Assembly (NCBI GenBank): GCA_963785735.1
Contig: CAWAWJ010000001.1
Span: 124,001-188,000, forward strand
Direction of reading: 5' to 3'
DNA from: REEB95 sp963785735
GTDB taxonomy: Bacteria > Pseudomonadota > Alphaproteobacteria > ATCC43930 > CGMCC-115725
DNA: 64,000 nt
Part shown: piece after piece, positions 1 to 7,882 of the stretch
How positions within the stretch are numbered: position 1 is the first letter of the stretch
How the letters are laid out: each line of letters begins with the position of its first letter
Program-made: the position numbers and the translations under genes
Notes under the pieces: model-generated
What the model was told of the DNA's origin: nothing
The model's input: only the letters and a program-made list of their open reading frames with translations
Database searches by the model: none

Positions 1-670
1 ACATTTTCCAGATATGGGGAAAGTTCAGCATCGTCGAGGTCCCGCCCTCATAGCGCACATAGGGGTCCTTGCGGCCGTGAACGATCATCACCGGCACCGG
101 CATCGCGGGCATGGGGATGATGTAGGTGCGGCCGTCGCGGGTCATGCCGCCGATCGCCGCCGAAACCGGCGCCGCCGCCGCGAACCATTCGGGATGCATC
201 GCCGCGAGCTGATAGGTCAACATCCCGCCGTTGGACATGCCGGTGGCGTAGATGCGGGCGCGGTCGAGCGGATGACGCGCGGCCACGTCCTCGATCATCG
301 CGCCCACGAAACCCACATCGTCCACCTGGCGCGCCACCGCCTCGCCGCAGCAGATTTGCGCGTTGAAGGTGCGGCGCGGCGGGTCGCCGTATTCGCCGCC
401 GTCGGGGAACGCCACCATCATGCCGAGATGATCGGCGGCCTGGGCGAAGCGGGTTTCGCCGGCGAAGCTCGCCGCGTCACCGCCCGCGCCGTGGAGCGCG
501 ATCACCAAAGCCAAGGGCGCGTTGCCCGCATTCGGCGGCACATGCAGGAGATAATCGCGCGTGGCGCCTTGATATTGAATATCGATGCGTTCGTCGGCGA
601 ATGCGGGCCCAACCTTTAGCAGAGGGGCCGCGAGCAGCAATGCCGCCAGCGGAAAAACCGCCGCCCTCAT
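1..670 (-). CDS. PHB depolymerase/LpqC-family secreted esterase (3' end outside window)
   Basis: Secreted alpha/beta-hydrolase of the polyhydroxybutyrate depolymerase (LpqC) family, which also includes feruloyl and acetylxylan esterases. Translation from 670 gives a signal peptide ending near PAFADER, a strand and oxyanion loop ALHGAGGD, a CCGEAVARQVDDVGF segment typical of the family, and the nucleophile elbow ATGMSNGGM (G-x-S-x-G). The frame continues past the nucleophile towards the His/Asp half (VMIVHGRKDPYVRYEGG) and leaves the window at base 1, so it is cut by the window edge. Its ATG overlaps the stop of the OpgC-like gene as ATGA, which indicates translational coupling as the last visible gene of the leftward cluster. 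Substrate unknown; an aryl ester would fit the oxygenases upstream, but that is inference. Confidence 0.85.
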   Translation of the reverse strand, partial: MRAAVFPLAALLLAAPLLKVGPAFADERIDIQYQGATRDYLLHVPPNAGNAPLALVIALHGAGGDAASFAGETRFAQAADHLGMMVAFPDGGEYGDPPRRTFNAQICCGEAVARQVDDVGFVGAMIEDVAARHPLDRARIYATGMSNGGMLTYQLAAMHPEWFAAAAPVSAAIGGMTRDGRTYIIPMPAMPVPVMIVHGRKDPYVRYEGGTSTMLNFPHIWKM

Positions 671-1836
671 TCGGCGCCCGCGTAAACGCGCTCCGCCACG
701 GCGACATGCTTGCGCTTCCACGGCGCGGCCTTGAACCAGGCGACGCCATAGGCGATGGCGAAGAGCAGGCCGAAGCTCGCCCCATTGACCGCGATCTGGG
801 CGAGAGCGCCGGTGCCGGCGTGGTCGAACACCATGCCGCCGATATAGGACAACACCATGCCCGAGGTGAAGATCGACAGCGCCTGCTGGCCGCATTTGAA
901 GAAAGGCTTGAGCGGCGGCGTCAGCAGCAGCGCCTCGCGGCCCTTGAGCAACGCCACCGCGACATAGGCCGAGGCGAGGAAATGGACGTATTGCATCGGG
1001 TCCATATAGGTCTTGTCGCTGTGGTCGCCGACCCATTGGCGGAGATGATCGATCGCCTTGACGCGCTCGAACACCGAAGGCAGCGAGATCGCGAGCCCGG
1101 CCAGCAGCACAGCGGCGCTGCCCCAGAACAGGATTCTGGAATCGAGAGACACCTTGATCCAGCCGCGCCGCAACGCGAAACCCGTGAAGAAAATGAGCTG
1201 CCAGGCGAAGGGATCGAAATACCACATCGCCTGGTCGTCGGCATGGGCGGGGAAATTGAGCTGGAAAACCCAGGCGCAGACATAAAGCGCGAGCGAGGCC
1301 GCCAGGACGAGATACGGGCTCACCCTTGCCAGCGCCATCACCGCCGGCACCATCGCCAGCACGACGATGTAGAGCGGCAAGATGTCGAGATAATGCGGCA
1401 CATAGGTCAGCGTGAAGAGGCCGATCAGCGCGGCCGGCGTGTCGGAAAAGAAACGCTGCAACTGCGCCACCGCGACGTAATCGGTATCGGGGAAGATCAT
1501 CGAGCCGGCGGCCACCACCATGGCGACGACGAAGAACATGCCGAGCTGCGCGGCGTAAAGCTGGATGCAACGATAGAGGATGCGCAACGCGCCGACCGGC
1601 CAGCCCCGGCTCAAAAAAGTGCCGCCGAAGGCGATCGACGCCGTCATGCCCGAGACGAACACGAACATGTTGGCGGCGTCGCTGATGCCGTAACGCGCCG
1701 GGATGTAATCCCACAACACGTTGCCGCGGCAATGCGCGATGAAGATGATGAACATGGCGACGCCGCGGAAGAAATCGAGCCGTGGATCGCGGCCCTTGTT
1801 CAACGCCGTCGCGTCTTCCACCCTGCCCTCCGGCAT
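667..1836 (-). CDS. OpgC-family multi-pass membrane protein (acyltransferase-like)
   Basis: About 389 residues with roughly ten hydrophobic segments. The start region reads RDPRLDFFRGVAMFIIFIAHC, the R-x-D-x-x-R-G opening typical of OpgC and related acyltransferase-3 type proteins. OpgC succinylates osmoregulated periplasmic glucans in the inner membrane; the true substrate here is unknown. The ATG at 1836 overlaps the DoxX stop as ATGA, so I reject a longer reading from 2187 whose N-terminus is only a shadow of doxX. It is followed with a 4-nt overlap by the secreted esterase gene. OpgC next to an esterase could mean adding and removing acyl groups, but that is inference. Confidence 0.8.
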   Translation of the reverse strand: MPEGRVEDATALNKGRDPRLDFFRGVAMFIIFIAHCRGNVLWDYIPARYGISDAANMFVFVSGMTASIAFGGTFLSRGWPVGALRILYRCIQLYAAQLGMFFVVAMVVAAGSMIFPDTDYVAVAQLQRFFSDTPAALIGLFTLTYVPHYLDILPLYIVVLAMVPAVMALARVSPYLVLAASLALYVCAWVFQLNFPAHADDQAMWYFDPFAWQLIFFTGFALRRGWIKVSLDSRILFWGSAAVLLAGLAISLPSVFERVKAIDHLRQWVGDHSDKTYMDPMQYVHFLASAYVAVALLKGREALLLTPPLKPFFKCGQQALSIFTSGMVLSYIGGMVFDHAGTGALAQIAVNGASFGLLFAIAYGVAWFKAAPWKRKHVAVAERVYAGAE

Positions 1837-2291
1837 CAGGGCGCGCGCAGCTTCGCCGGAATCGGGATGAAGGGCAGATAGCGCTCGATCAGTTCGATGC
1901 CGCGCCGGCGGCGGATGACCATGATGGCGATGGCGAAGAGCCACACCGTGCAGGCCTCGCGGAACAGCACGCCGCCGTCGCCATAGGGGTCGACGCCCAA
2001 GGGCGAGACCAGATGAAAAAAGATGGCGCCGCTCATGATGCAAAAACCCATCGCCGCGCCCAAGACCTGCAAGGGGGGCACGAAGAGCAGGATCGAGGCG
2101 GCGAGCTCGGCGCTGCCGGTGCCGATGCGCATGAATTTCTCGTGGCCGTGGAAACCGAGCCAGTCGGTCAAGACGGTGAAGAGCCACACGCTGCCGTCGT
2201 CGCCGGTGAATTTATATTGCAGGTACCAGACGAAGATATAGGCCATGTAGGCCGCCATCGCCCAGGCGGCCAGTCCCCGGAATTTTTGCAT
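1836..2291 (-). CDS. DoxX-family membrane protein
   Basis: A 151-residue inner-membrane protein with four predicted helices and the DoxX-type segment MRIGTGSAELAASILLFVP. DoxX proteins occur as subunits of thiosulfate:quinone oxidoreductase, but many stand alone with no known activity. The start has a good ribosome site (AGAGGGGATGCG before ATG). It lies 46 nt downstream of the FAD monooxygenase gene and overlaps the OpgC-like gene by 4 nt. Its position among oxygenase genes suggests a membrane redox or quinone-linked role, which the sequence does not prove. Confidence 0.8.
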   Translation of the reverse strand: MQKFRGLAAWAMAAYMAYIFVWYLQYKFTGDDGSVWLFTVLTDWLGFHGHEKFMRIGTGSAELAASILLFVPPLQVLGAAMGFCIMSGAIFFHLVSPLGVDPYGDGGVLFREACTVWLFAIAIMVIRRRRGIELIERYLPFIPIPAKLRAP

Positions 2292-2337
2292 CGCATCCCC
2301 TCTTCCGCCTTATCTATAACAAATCACGGCCTTGCCT

Positions 2338-3570
2338 TCATCTCACATCGGCGCGAGCGAAACCGGCGATGCGCTTGTAATCCTCGGACAGGGCGCGCAG
2401 CTCGTCCTGGGTGATGAAACGGTCGAGCCGGTCGAAGGGCTTGTCGCCGGTCAGCTCGGCCACCTTGATATTGATGACATCGGGCGGATTGGCGCGGTTG
2501 GCGAGCACGATCCGGGCCGTGGCCGGGCGGCGGATAGCCTCATAGGCCTTGAGCGCGGCTTGGCCGCCGCCCGCTTCCGCCAGTTTCTCGGCCAGCACCC
2601 GCGCGTCGATCAGCGCCTGGGCGGCGCCATTGGAGCCGCGCGGATACATGGGATGGGCGGCGTCGCCCGCGAGCGTCACGGAACCGAAGCTCCAGGCCGC
2701 GGCCGGGTCCTTGTCCACCATCGGATATTCGAGCAGCACTTCGGCGTTCGCGATCATCGCCGGCACGTCGAGCCAGCCGAAGCGCCAATCCTTGAAATAA
2801 CCGATGAAATCCCCGATCCGCCCCGGCTTGTTCCAGTCGTTTTTCTCGGGATTTGCCGATTGGATATTGACCACCCAATTGACGAGCTGCCGGCCGCCGC
2901 CCAGATCGGCTATCGGATAAAGCACCATCTTGCCGCCCGCGATCGAGCCGATGCGCATATAGCTGTGGCCGGAAAGGATCGGCTTCATGCTTGTGACGCC
3001 GCGCCAGGAATTGATGCCGCCGAAGGCCATGGTCTCGTTGGGATAGAACTGGCGGCGCAGCGCCGAATTGACGCCGTCGCAGCCGATGGCGATTTTGCAT
3101 TCGACCGGATCGCGGCCGCGGAAGAACAGCCGCACCCGCCCCTCCGCCTGCTCGGCCCCGGTGCATGGGTGGCCGGTGAGGATTTTATCCGCGCCCAGCC
3201 GCGCAAGCGCCGCGCGGTAGAGGATCATGTGCAGCTTGCCGCGCAAGATGCCCAGCTCGGGATAGGGATAACCCGCTTCGCGCCCGCGCTTTTCGGTGTA
3301 GAGCAATTGGCCGAAGCGGTTGAAGAAGCAGCTCTCGCGCATCTCGACGGCCGCGTCCGCCATCTCCGCGTCAAGCTCCAGCGCCGCCAGCTCGCGCATG
3401 GCATGGGGCAGCAGCGTGATGCCGACGCCCAGCTCCTTCAGCTCGGGCGCGGCTTCGTAAACGCGGGATGGAATGCCGCGCCGATGCAGATTGAGCGCCA
3501 GGCCGAGGCCGGCGATGCCGCCGCCGATAATGGCGATGTCCTGGGACAAAATTTCTGGGGACGCGCTCAC
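2338..3570 (-). CDS. PhzS/salicylate-hydroxylase-like FAD monooxygenase
   Basis: About 410 residues, group A flavoprotein monooxygenase. The N-terminal FAD-binding motif is IAIIGGGIAGLGLAL and the second FAD motif is GDAAHPMYPRGSNGAAQA, with the YPMVDKDP segment just before it. The central GGINSWRGVT and LVNWVVNIQ stretches resemble PhzS (phenazine-1-carboxylate monooxygenase) more than classical salicylate hydroxylase. I chose the GTG at 3570, which overlaps the dioxygenase stop as GTGA; the longer frame to 3669 has an N-terminus that is shadow sequence. Beside a gentisate-dioxygenase homologue it most plausibly hydroxylates an aromatic acid before ring cleavage. The substrate is inferred, not seen. 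Confidence 0.88.
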   Translation of the reverse strand: MSASPEILSQDIAIIGGGIAGLGLALNLHRRGIPSRVYEAAPELKELGVGITLLPHAMRELAALELDAEMADAAVEMRESCFFNRFGQLLYTEKRGREAGYPYPELGILRGKLHMILYRAALARLGADKILTGHPCTGAEQAEGRVRLFFRGRDPVECKIAIGCDGVNSALRRQFYPNETMAFGGINSWRGVTSMKPILSGHSYMRIGSIAGGKMVLYPIADLGGGRQLVNWVVNIQSANPEKNDWNKPGRIGDFIGYFKDWRFGWLDVPAMIANAEVLLEYPMVDKDPAAAWSFGSVTLAGDAAHPMYPRGSNGAAQALIDARVLAEKLAEAGGGQAALKAYEAIRRPATARIVLANRANPPDVINIKVAELTGDKPFDRLDRFITQDELRALSEDYKRIAGFARADVR

Positions 3571-4547
3571 TCCAGGCTCTCGCGCCAGAAGCCCAGCGCC
3601 TCCTGGCCGGCGCGGTCGGAATAGCTGAAGATCACGCTCTCGCGCGAAGCATTCAAACGATAAGGACACCAGGGCGGCGCCACGAACACGTCATGGGGCG
3701 CGAAGGCGAATTTCTGTCCGCCGGCCTCGACCGATCCCTCGCCCTCGGCCACGGCGAAAACCGCGCCGTCGGTGCCGCGATAGCTTTTTCCCGCGAAGCC
3801 CGAAGGCAGCAATTGCAAAAACACCGCCATGGTCGGGAACGGATCCTTTCCGGCCGGATCGGCATAGCGCAGCCGCGCGCCATGCGCCGGGTGGAGCGCC
3901 TCGTTTCGCGCCAGACGCTCGAGCGCCGCGCGGCTACGGTCATAGGGATAACGCAAAAGCGGCGCCGCGCCGTTGCCGTTTTTCACCGGCGGGAGATTGG
4001 GCGTCGCGCCGTCGGGATAATCCTCGCGGAACTGGGCGCCGAAGAAACGGGCGAAAGGCGTGTCGAGCCCGTCGAGCCATATCACCGGTTCGGCCCCGGT
4101 ATTGCCGTGATCGTGCCAGGCCCAGTTGGGCGTGACGATGAAATCGCCAGGCGACATGGGGATGCGTTCGCCGCCGACGGCGGTATAGGCCCCCGTGCCT
4201 TCGAGGATGAAGCGCAACGCGCTCGGGCTGTGGCGGTGCGCGGACGCCACCTCGCCCGGCAGGATCACCTGCAAGCCCGCATAAAGCGAATTGGTGATGT
4301 AGGTCGTGCCCTTGAGGCCCGGATTTTCCAGCACCAGCACGCGGCGCTCCGCCGCCTTCTTGGTGATGAGCCGGGAGGCGCGCATCAGCAGCGGGCGCAT
4401 CGCGGCATAGCGCCACAACGCCGGCACGCAAGCCGTGCCCGGCCGCATCGGCGTGGTGCGCTCCCAAAGCGGCATCAGATTGAGCGGGCCGATGTCGCGC
4501 GAGAATTGCGCGAGTTCGGGATGGCCGCCGCCGTCGGGCTCGCTCAT
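3567..4547 (-). CDS. gentisate 1,2-dioxygenase-like bicupin
   Basis: A 326-residue cytosolic bicupin. The first cupin carries the iron ligands HRHSPSALRF and, after VTPNWAWHDHGN, the third histidine, the arrangement of gentisate 1,2-dioxygenase. The second cupin (KSYRGTDGAVFAVAEGEG through VFVAPPW) lacks the His-x-His pair, as in many members. Gentisate dioxygenase opens gentisate to maleylpyruvate. No maleylpyruvate isomerase or hydrolase gene is visible here, so a salicylate- or 1-hydroxy-2-naphthoate-type substrate is also possible. The RBS GGGAGGAAA and a candidate promoter lie in the duplicated 47-bp leader. It overlaps the FAD monooxygenase by 4 nt. Confidence 0.88.
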   Translation of the reverse strand: MSEPDGGGHPELAQFSRDIGPLNLMPLWERTTPMRPGTACVPALWRYAAMRPLLMRASRLITKKAAERRVLVLENPGLKGTTYITNSLYAGLQVILPGEVASAHRHSPSALRFILEGTGAYTAVGGERIPMSPGDFIVTPNWAWHDHGNTGAEPVIWLDGLDTPFARFFGAQFREDYPDGATPNLPPVKNGNGAAPLLRYPYDRSRAALERLARNEALHPAHGARLRYADPAGKDPFPTMAVFLQLLPSGFAGKSYRGTDGAVFAVAEGEGSVEAGGQKFAFAPHDVFVAPPWCPYRLNASRESVIFSYSDRAGQEALGFWRESLE

Positions 4548-4554
4548 GGATTCA

Positions 4555-4601
4555 TTTCCTCCCCCGCCATATTAGCCGCGCGAGGCCGGCTTTGCAGCCT
4601 C
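4555..4601 (-). repeat. 47-bp leader repeat, copy A (upstream of the bicupin gene)
   Basis: This 47-bp block recurs at 5712-5758 in the same orientation with one mismatch (4563 C versus 5720 T). Read leftward it holds CTGCAA, 17 nt, then TAATAT, a candidate -35/-10 pair, followed by the GGAGGAAA ribosome site. It therefore looks like a portable promoter plus RBS cassette rather than coding sequence. The promoter reading rests on consensus only. Confidence 0.8.
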
Positions 4602-4623
4602 ATGCCGTCGCGATGTGAACACT

Positions 4624-5703
4624 CTATCCGAGTATGACTTGGGCATCGTCCCATAGCGCGCGAACCACATCGCCGGCGGGGCGCGCAAGCGCCCGTCCAC
4701 CGGATTGCCCGGCCCAGGCTTGCATGCGATCGATGTCATTGTTCTTTATTGCACCATCGCGCATCGGTTGCGTCAGCCCTCGCTGCACGGGATACGGAGC
4801 GGGAGGCGGCGCGTCTGGCGCCGCTGCCGCCCGGACATAGGCTGTCGCAATACTCCGCCCAGGACGGCCGGAGAACGCCCGCGTGACCATTGTTTGCTCC
4901 GGTAGACTCTTCCCGATCGCATCGGCCCAGGCCGGCGGCAGTTTCGCTTCGGGGCAGCGCAGAAATCCGGTGCCGATCTGAACGGCCGAAGCCCCGAGAA
5001 TCAACGCGGCCGCCACGGCGCGCGCATCGGCAATGCCACCCGTCGCAATCACGGGCACGCTGACCGCGTCGACGACCGCCGGAAGCAGCGAGAATAGGCC
5101 CACCATATTGGCTTCGGCGTTCGTCGCGTCGAAAGCTCCCCGATGCCCTCCCGCCTCCATGCCTTGGGCGACGATCGCATCGGCGCCCGCCTCCGCGGCG
5201 ATCCTTGCCTCGGTGACGGTCGTCACGGTCGCAAACCATTTGATCCTTCGCGCCTTCATCCGTTCGACAAAGGCCGGCGGATAGAGTCCCATGATCGATG
5301 AAATGATGGCGGGGCCGGCCTCGATCATGGCTTCGCATTGCGATGCGAAATCCGGCGGCTTCGCATCGCCAGCCTCATTCGAGACGTTGGGGCCCCACTT
5401 GTGAAGAAAGGCGCGCATGGCGGCTTCGGCCGCGGCATCGCGCGCCGGCGCGGGATCGGGAATCCATAGATTGAGTTGGAACCCGCCATTGCTTCCGGCC
5501 CGCATCTCCGATGCCCAGGTCTTGATCGCGGCCGGCTGCATTAAGAGCGCGCCGCAGGCGCCGAGCCCGCCGGCGTTCGCCACGGCGATGGACAGCGAGG
5601 CCGGGCACGCTCCCGCCATCGGCGCCAGCAGGATTGGAACGCGAATATTGTTGGCTTTGCAGAATGCTTCCGCGCGGGCGATGGCCGGATGACGTGTCGG
5701 CAT
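4624..5703 (-). CDS. nitronate monooxygenase (2-nitropropane dioxygenase family)
   Basis: About 359 residues forming an FMN-binding TIM barrel. Recognisable parts are the N-terminal PILLAPMAGACPASLSIAVANAGGLG, the catalytic-histidine region QGMEAGGHRGAF, and the phosphate-binding VPVIATGGIADARAVAAAL with LGASAVQIGTGFL. Class I enzymes oxidise nitronates such as propionate-3-nitronate with O2. The ATG at 5703 is set by GGAGGAAA about 10 nt upstream, inside leader copy B. A much longer open frame reaching 7086 is antisense to the MFS gene and is rejected. It is the first gene of the leftward cluster and diverges from the MFS gene. Confidence 0.9.
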   Translation of the reverse strand: MPTRHPAIARAEAFCKANNIRVPILLAPMAGACPASLSIAVANAGGLGACGALLMQPAAIKTWASEMRAGSNGGFQLNLWIPDPAPARDAAAEAAMRAFLHKWGPNVSNEAGDAKPPDFASQCEAMIEAGPAIISSIMGLYPPAFVERMKARRIKWFATVTTVTEARIAAEAGADAIVAQGMEAGGHRGAFDATNAEANMVGLFSLLPAVVDAVSVPVIATGGIADARAVAAALILGASAVQIGTGFLRCPEAKLPPAWADAIGKSLPEQTMVTRAFSGRPGRSIATAYVRAAAAPDAPPPAPYPVQRGLTQPMRDGAIKNNDIDRMQAWAGQSGGRALARPAGDVVRALWDDAQVILG

Positions 5704-5711
5704 TATGACGG

Positions 5712-5758
5712 TTTCCTCCTCCGCCATATTAGCCGCGCGAGGCCGGCTTTGCAGCCTC
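5712..5758 (-). repeat. 47-bp leader repeat, copy B (upstream of the nitronate monooxygenase gene)
   Basis: Second copy of the leader at 4555-4601, 46 of 47 bases identical, 1157 bp apart. It sits between the divergent nitronate monooxygenase and MFS genes and supplies the former with a candidate promoter (CTGCAA-17-TAATAT) and RBS. Sequence outside the 47 bp does not match copy A, so the duplication is sharply bounded. Confidence 0.8.
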
Positions 5759-5814
5759 CAGCCCATGCCAAGAACGCATGGTCTGGTTTGGCCGGAATGG
5801 CATAACTTTGGCCC

Positions 5815-7017
5815 ATGGCCGAGGAGATGTTCGTTCCCGCCCGCCTCGCGCAGCCGCGCCCCTGGCATCAGGCGGCGGCGGGGCTGTCGGCGCTGCTGCT
5901 CGGGATAGGCTTGTCGCGATTCGGTTTCGCGCCGCTCATTCCCGCCTTGATCGAGGCGCATTGGTTCGCGGCACCGGACGCGGCCTATCTCGGCGCCGCC
6001 AATCTCATGGGCTATCTCCTGGGTGCTGCGGCTTCGCACCGCCTGGCCTACTCTTTCCCGCCCGTGATGCTGATAAAGCTCGCGATGCTGGCGGCGGCGG
6101 CGTGTTTTTTCGCCTGCGGATTTCCCTTGGGCTTCGCCTGGTATTTTCCGTGGCGGCTTTTGGCCGGCATCGCCGGCGGGCTGCTGATGGTGCTGGCGCC
6201 CTCGGCGATCCTGGCGGAAACGCATGTGGCGAAGCGCGGCCGGGTGGCGGGCGTGATCTTCACCGGGGTGGGCGCGGGCGTCGCACTTTCCGGCACGCTG
6301 GTGCCTTGGCTGGTGCAATGGGGATTGCCGGCGACCTGGTTCGCGCTGGGCCTGGCCGGGCTGGCGTTGACCGCCTTGGCCTGGGGCGGCTGGCCGCGCG
6401 CGGCGGCGGTGTCCGCCGCCCAGAAGAGCAAGCACGCAGTGCGCCCCCGCCTGACACTGGCGCTCCTGCTGCTGATCGCCGCCTACACGACTTGCGGCCT
6501 CGGTTTCGTGCCGCACACCGTGTTCTGGGTCGATTACATCGCGCGCTTCCTCGGCCGGGGCCTGGCCAGCGGCGGCTTCTATTGGGTGCTGTTCGGCTTC
6601 GGCGGGGCGGCCGGGCCGATGCTCGGCGGCCTCCTGGCCGAGCGGCTGGGTTTCGCGCGGGGCATGGCCTTGGCCATGCCGGTTTTGGCGCTTTGCATCG
6701 GCTTGCCCGTGCTGTCGCCGCATCCGGTTTTTCTCGCGATCTCGTCGCTCGGCACCGGCGGCATGGGGATGGGCATGGTGGTGCTCGCCTCGGGTTGCGC
6801 CGGCGAGCTGGTGCCCATTGAACAGCAACGGCAAGTCTGGGGCTGGATGACGGCGGCCTATGCCGTGACCTATGCCGGCGGCGGCTATGCGCTGTCCTAT
6901 CTCTTCGCCCGCACCGGCTCCTACGATCTGCTGTTCGCGGTGGGCGCTTCGGCGATGCTGCTGGGCGGGCTGCTCGCCTTGCCCAACGCGCTCAAGGCGA
7001 AGGCGACACGTTCCTAG
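5815..7017 (+). CDS. YbfB/YjiJ-family MFS transporter
   Basis: A 400-residue major facilitator with about twelve hydrophobic segments. The N-terminal GIGLSRFGFAPLIPALI and the middle TCGLGFVPHTVFWVDYIARFLG match the YbfB/YjiJ group, whose substrates are mostly unknown. It is the only rightward gene between the oxygenase cluster and higBA, and starts about 110 nt from the nitronate monooxygenase start. It could export or import the cluster's substrate. An in-frame ATG at 5827 is an alternative start. The 3' end overlaps the convergent higA stop by 4 nt. Confidence 0.85.
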   Translation: MAEEMFVPARLAQPRPWHQAAAGLSALLLGIGLSRFGFAPLIPALIEAHWFAAPDAAYLGAANLMGYLLGAAASHRLAYSFPPVMLIKLAMLAAAACFFACGFPLGFAWYFPWRLLAGIAGGLLMVLAPSAILAETHVAKRGRVAGVIFTGVGAGVALSGTLVPWLVQWGLPATWFALGLAGLALTALAWGGWPRAAAVSAAQKSKHAVRPRLTLALLLLIAAYTTCGLGFVPHTVFWVDYIARFLGRGLASGGFYWVLFGFGGAAGPMLGGLLAERLGFARGMALAMPVLALCIGLPVLSPHPVFLAISSLGTGGMGMGMVVLASGCAGELVPIEQQRQVWGWMTAAYAVTYAGGGYALSYLFARTGSYDLLFAVGASAMLLGGLLALPNALKAKATRS

Positions 7018-7337
7018 CTGGCCGGCGCAGTGCGAACCGGTTCGATTTCCTTCAGCTTGACGCCCAGGCGCTGGCGTGCGTGCCAAAGCTCGTAGTTGCC
7101 CTGCATGTTCAGATAGAGATCGGGATTGCCGCCGACCAGACGGCCGAACATGAGCGCCATGCCGGCCGTGACCGCCGAGCTGCCGTTCAGCACATTGTTG
7201 AGCGCCGCGCGCGTCACGCCCATGCGCTTTGCCGCGGCGGCAACCGACAGCTTGACGTGATCGTCCAGGATCTCCCGCATCAACTCGCCGGGATGCGCCG
7301 GCGCCGCCAGCGGCCGCTTCACATGATACTCAACCAT
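7014..7337 (-). CDS. higA: HigA-family antitoxin (XRE helix-turn-helix)
   Basis: 107 residues. AHPGELMREILDD is the HigA/VapI opening, and SVAAAAKRMGVTRAALNNVLNG is the helix-turn-helix. HigA neutralises HigB and represses the shared promoter. The start has GGAG seven nt upstream. It lies 47 nt downstream of the toxin gene, so the order is toxin first, normal for higBA. The N-terminal basic tail (KRPLAAPAHPGE) is typical of the family. Confidence 0.9.
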   Translation of the reverse strand: MVEYHVKRPLAAPAHPGELMREILDDHVKLSVAAAAKRMGVTRAALNNVLNGSSAVTAGMALMFGRLVGGNPDLYLNMQGNYELWHARQRLGVKLKEIEPVRTAPAS

Positions 7338-7384
7338 AATAATACTCCATCAACATTAGTCATCAGACTATGATTTAGAAATCG

Positions 7385-7675
7385 CTATGCTTTCTTGCCG
7401 TGATAGTCCTCTAAATCCAGGCGCGTGACCTTGCCGTTTTCCCACTCGAAGGTCAGGCACCAATTGCCGTTGACGTGGATCGAATAACGCTGCGGTTTCG
7501 TGCCCGATAACGGATGAAAGCTGAAGCCGGGCTGGTTTAACTCCGCCAGGACCTTGGCGCTGTCGAGCGCCGCAAGACGCGGCCGAAGGCGCTTATGCAA
7601 GTCCGGGGCAACCTTGCCGGAGCGCCCCTTTTCGAGAAACTCGCTGAGGCCTTTATGCCTCGTGCTCTCGATCAT
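7385..7675 (-). CDS. higB: HigB-family mRNA-interferase toxin
   Basis: About 96 residues of RelE-fold toxin. MIESTRHKGLSEFLEKG, then LNQPGFSFHPLSG and YSIHVNGNWCLTFEWENG, with C-terminal LEDYH, are the standard HigB blocks; the C-terminal His of DYH is usually catalytic. HigB cuts ribosome-bound mRNA. I start at ATG 7675; the longer frame to 7765 runs through the promoter and operator. No Shine-Dalgarno sequence precedes this ATG and the candidate -10 is about 8 nt away, so the transcript may be leaderless. Confidence 0.9.
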   Translation of the reverse strand: MIESTRHKGLSEFLEKGRSGKVAPDLHKRLRPRLAALDSAKVLAELNQPGFSFHPLSGTKPQRYSIHVNGNWCLTFEWENGKVTRLDLEDYHGKKA

Positions 7676-7683
7676 GAAACGTT

Positions 7684-7710
7684 TGTATAGTATAACTATA
7701 CGATTGTCAA
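7684..7710 (-). promoter_or_regulatory. higBA promoter with palindromic operator
   Basis: Leftward -35 TTGACA at 7705-7710 and a candidate -10 TATACA at 7684-7689 with a short 15-nt spacer. A perfect inverted repeat, GTATAGT-ata-ACTATAC at 7685-7701, covers the -10 and spacer, the usual place for HigA autorepression. HigA binding is inferred from position. Confidence 0.65.
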
Positions 7711-7794
7711 GTGATGCTCTACAGGCATGGAAAGAACGCCGCCCTCCCCCAAGCCGGGCCGCCAAGGCGGACTCAAGCCGAAAGTGAAATGAAT

Positions 7795-7871
7795 TGGTAG
7801 CGGGGGAGGGATTTGAACCCCCGACCTCGGGATTATGATTCCCTTGCTCTAACCAACTGAGCTACCCCGCC
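7795..7871 (-). tRNA. tRNA-Met (CAT), elongator type
   Basis: 77 nt including encoded CCA. On the minus strand: acceptor GGCGGGG/CCCCGCT, D-arm GCTC-AGTTGGTTA-GAGC, anticodon loop ATCATAA, T-arm GGGGG-TTCAAAT-CCCTC. The G1:T72 pair and body resemble the elongator tRNA-Met of other alphaproteobacteria rather than the initiator (which has a C1xA72 mismatch) or tRNA-Ile2. Position 27-43 of the anticodon stem is an A-G mismatch, the other four pairs are intact. Confidence 0.93.
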
Positions 7872-7882
7872 ACCGAAGGCCG

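Noticed and set aside
2332..3624. 430-residue open frame on the plus strand
   Set aside because: Antisense shadow of the FAD monooxygenase.
4624..7086. 820-residue leftward open frame
   Set aside because: Only the part from 5703 is a gene; the extension is Arg/Gln-rich antisense of the MFS transporter.
7795..7871. tRNA-Ile2 (CAT read as k2C)
   Set aside because: The body and G1:T72 acceptor match elongator tRNA-Met, not tRNA-Ile2.
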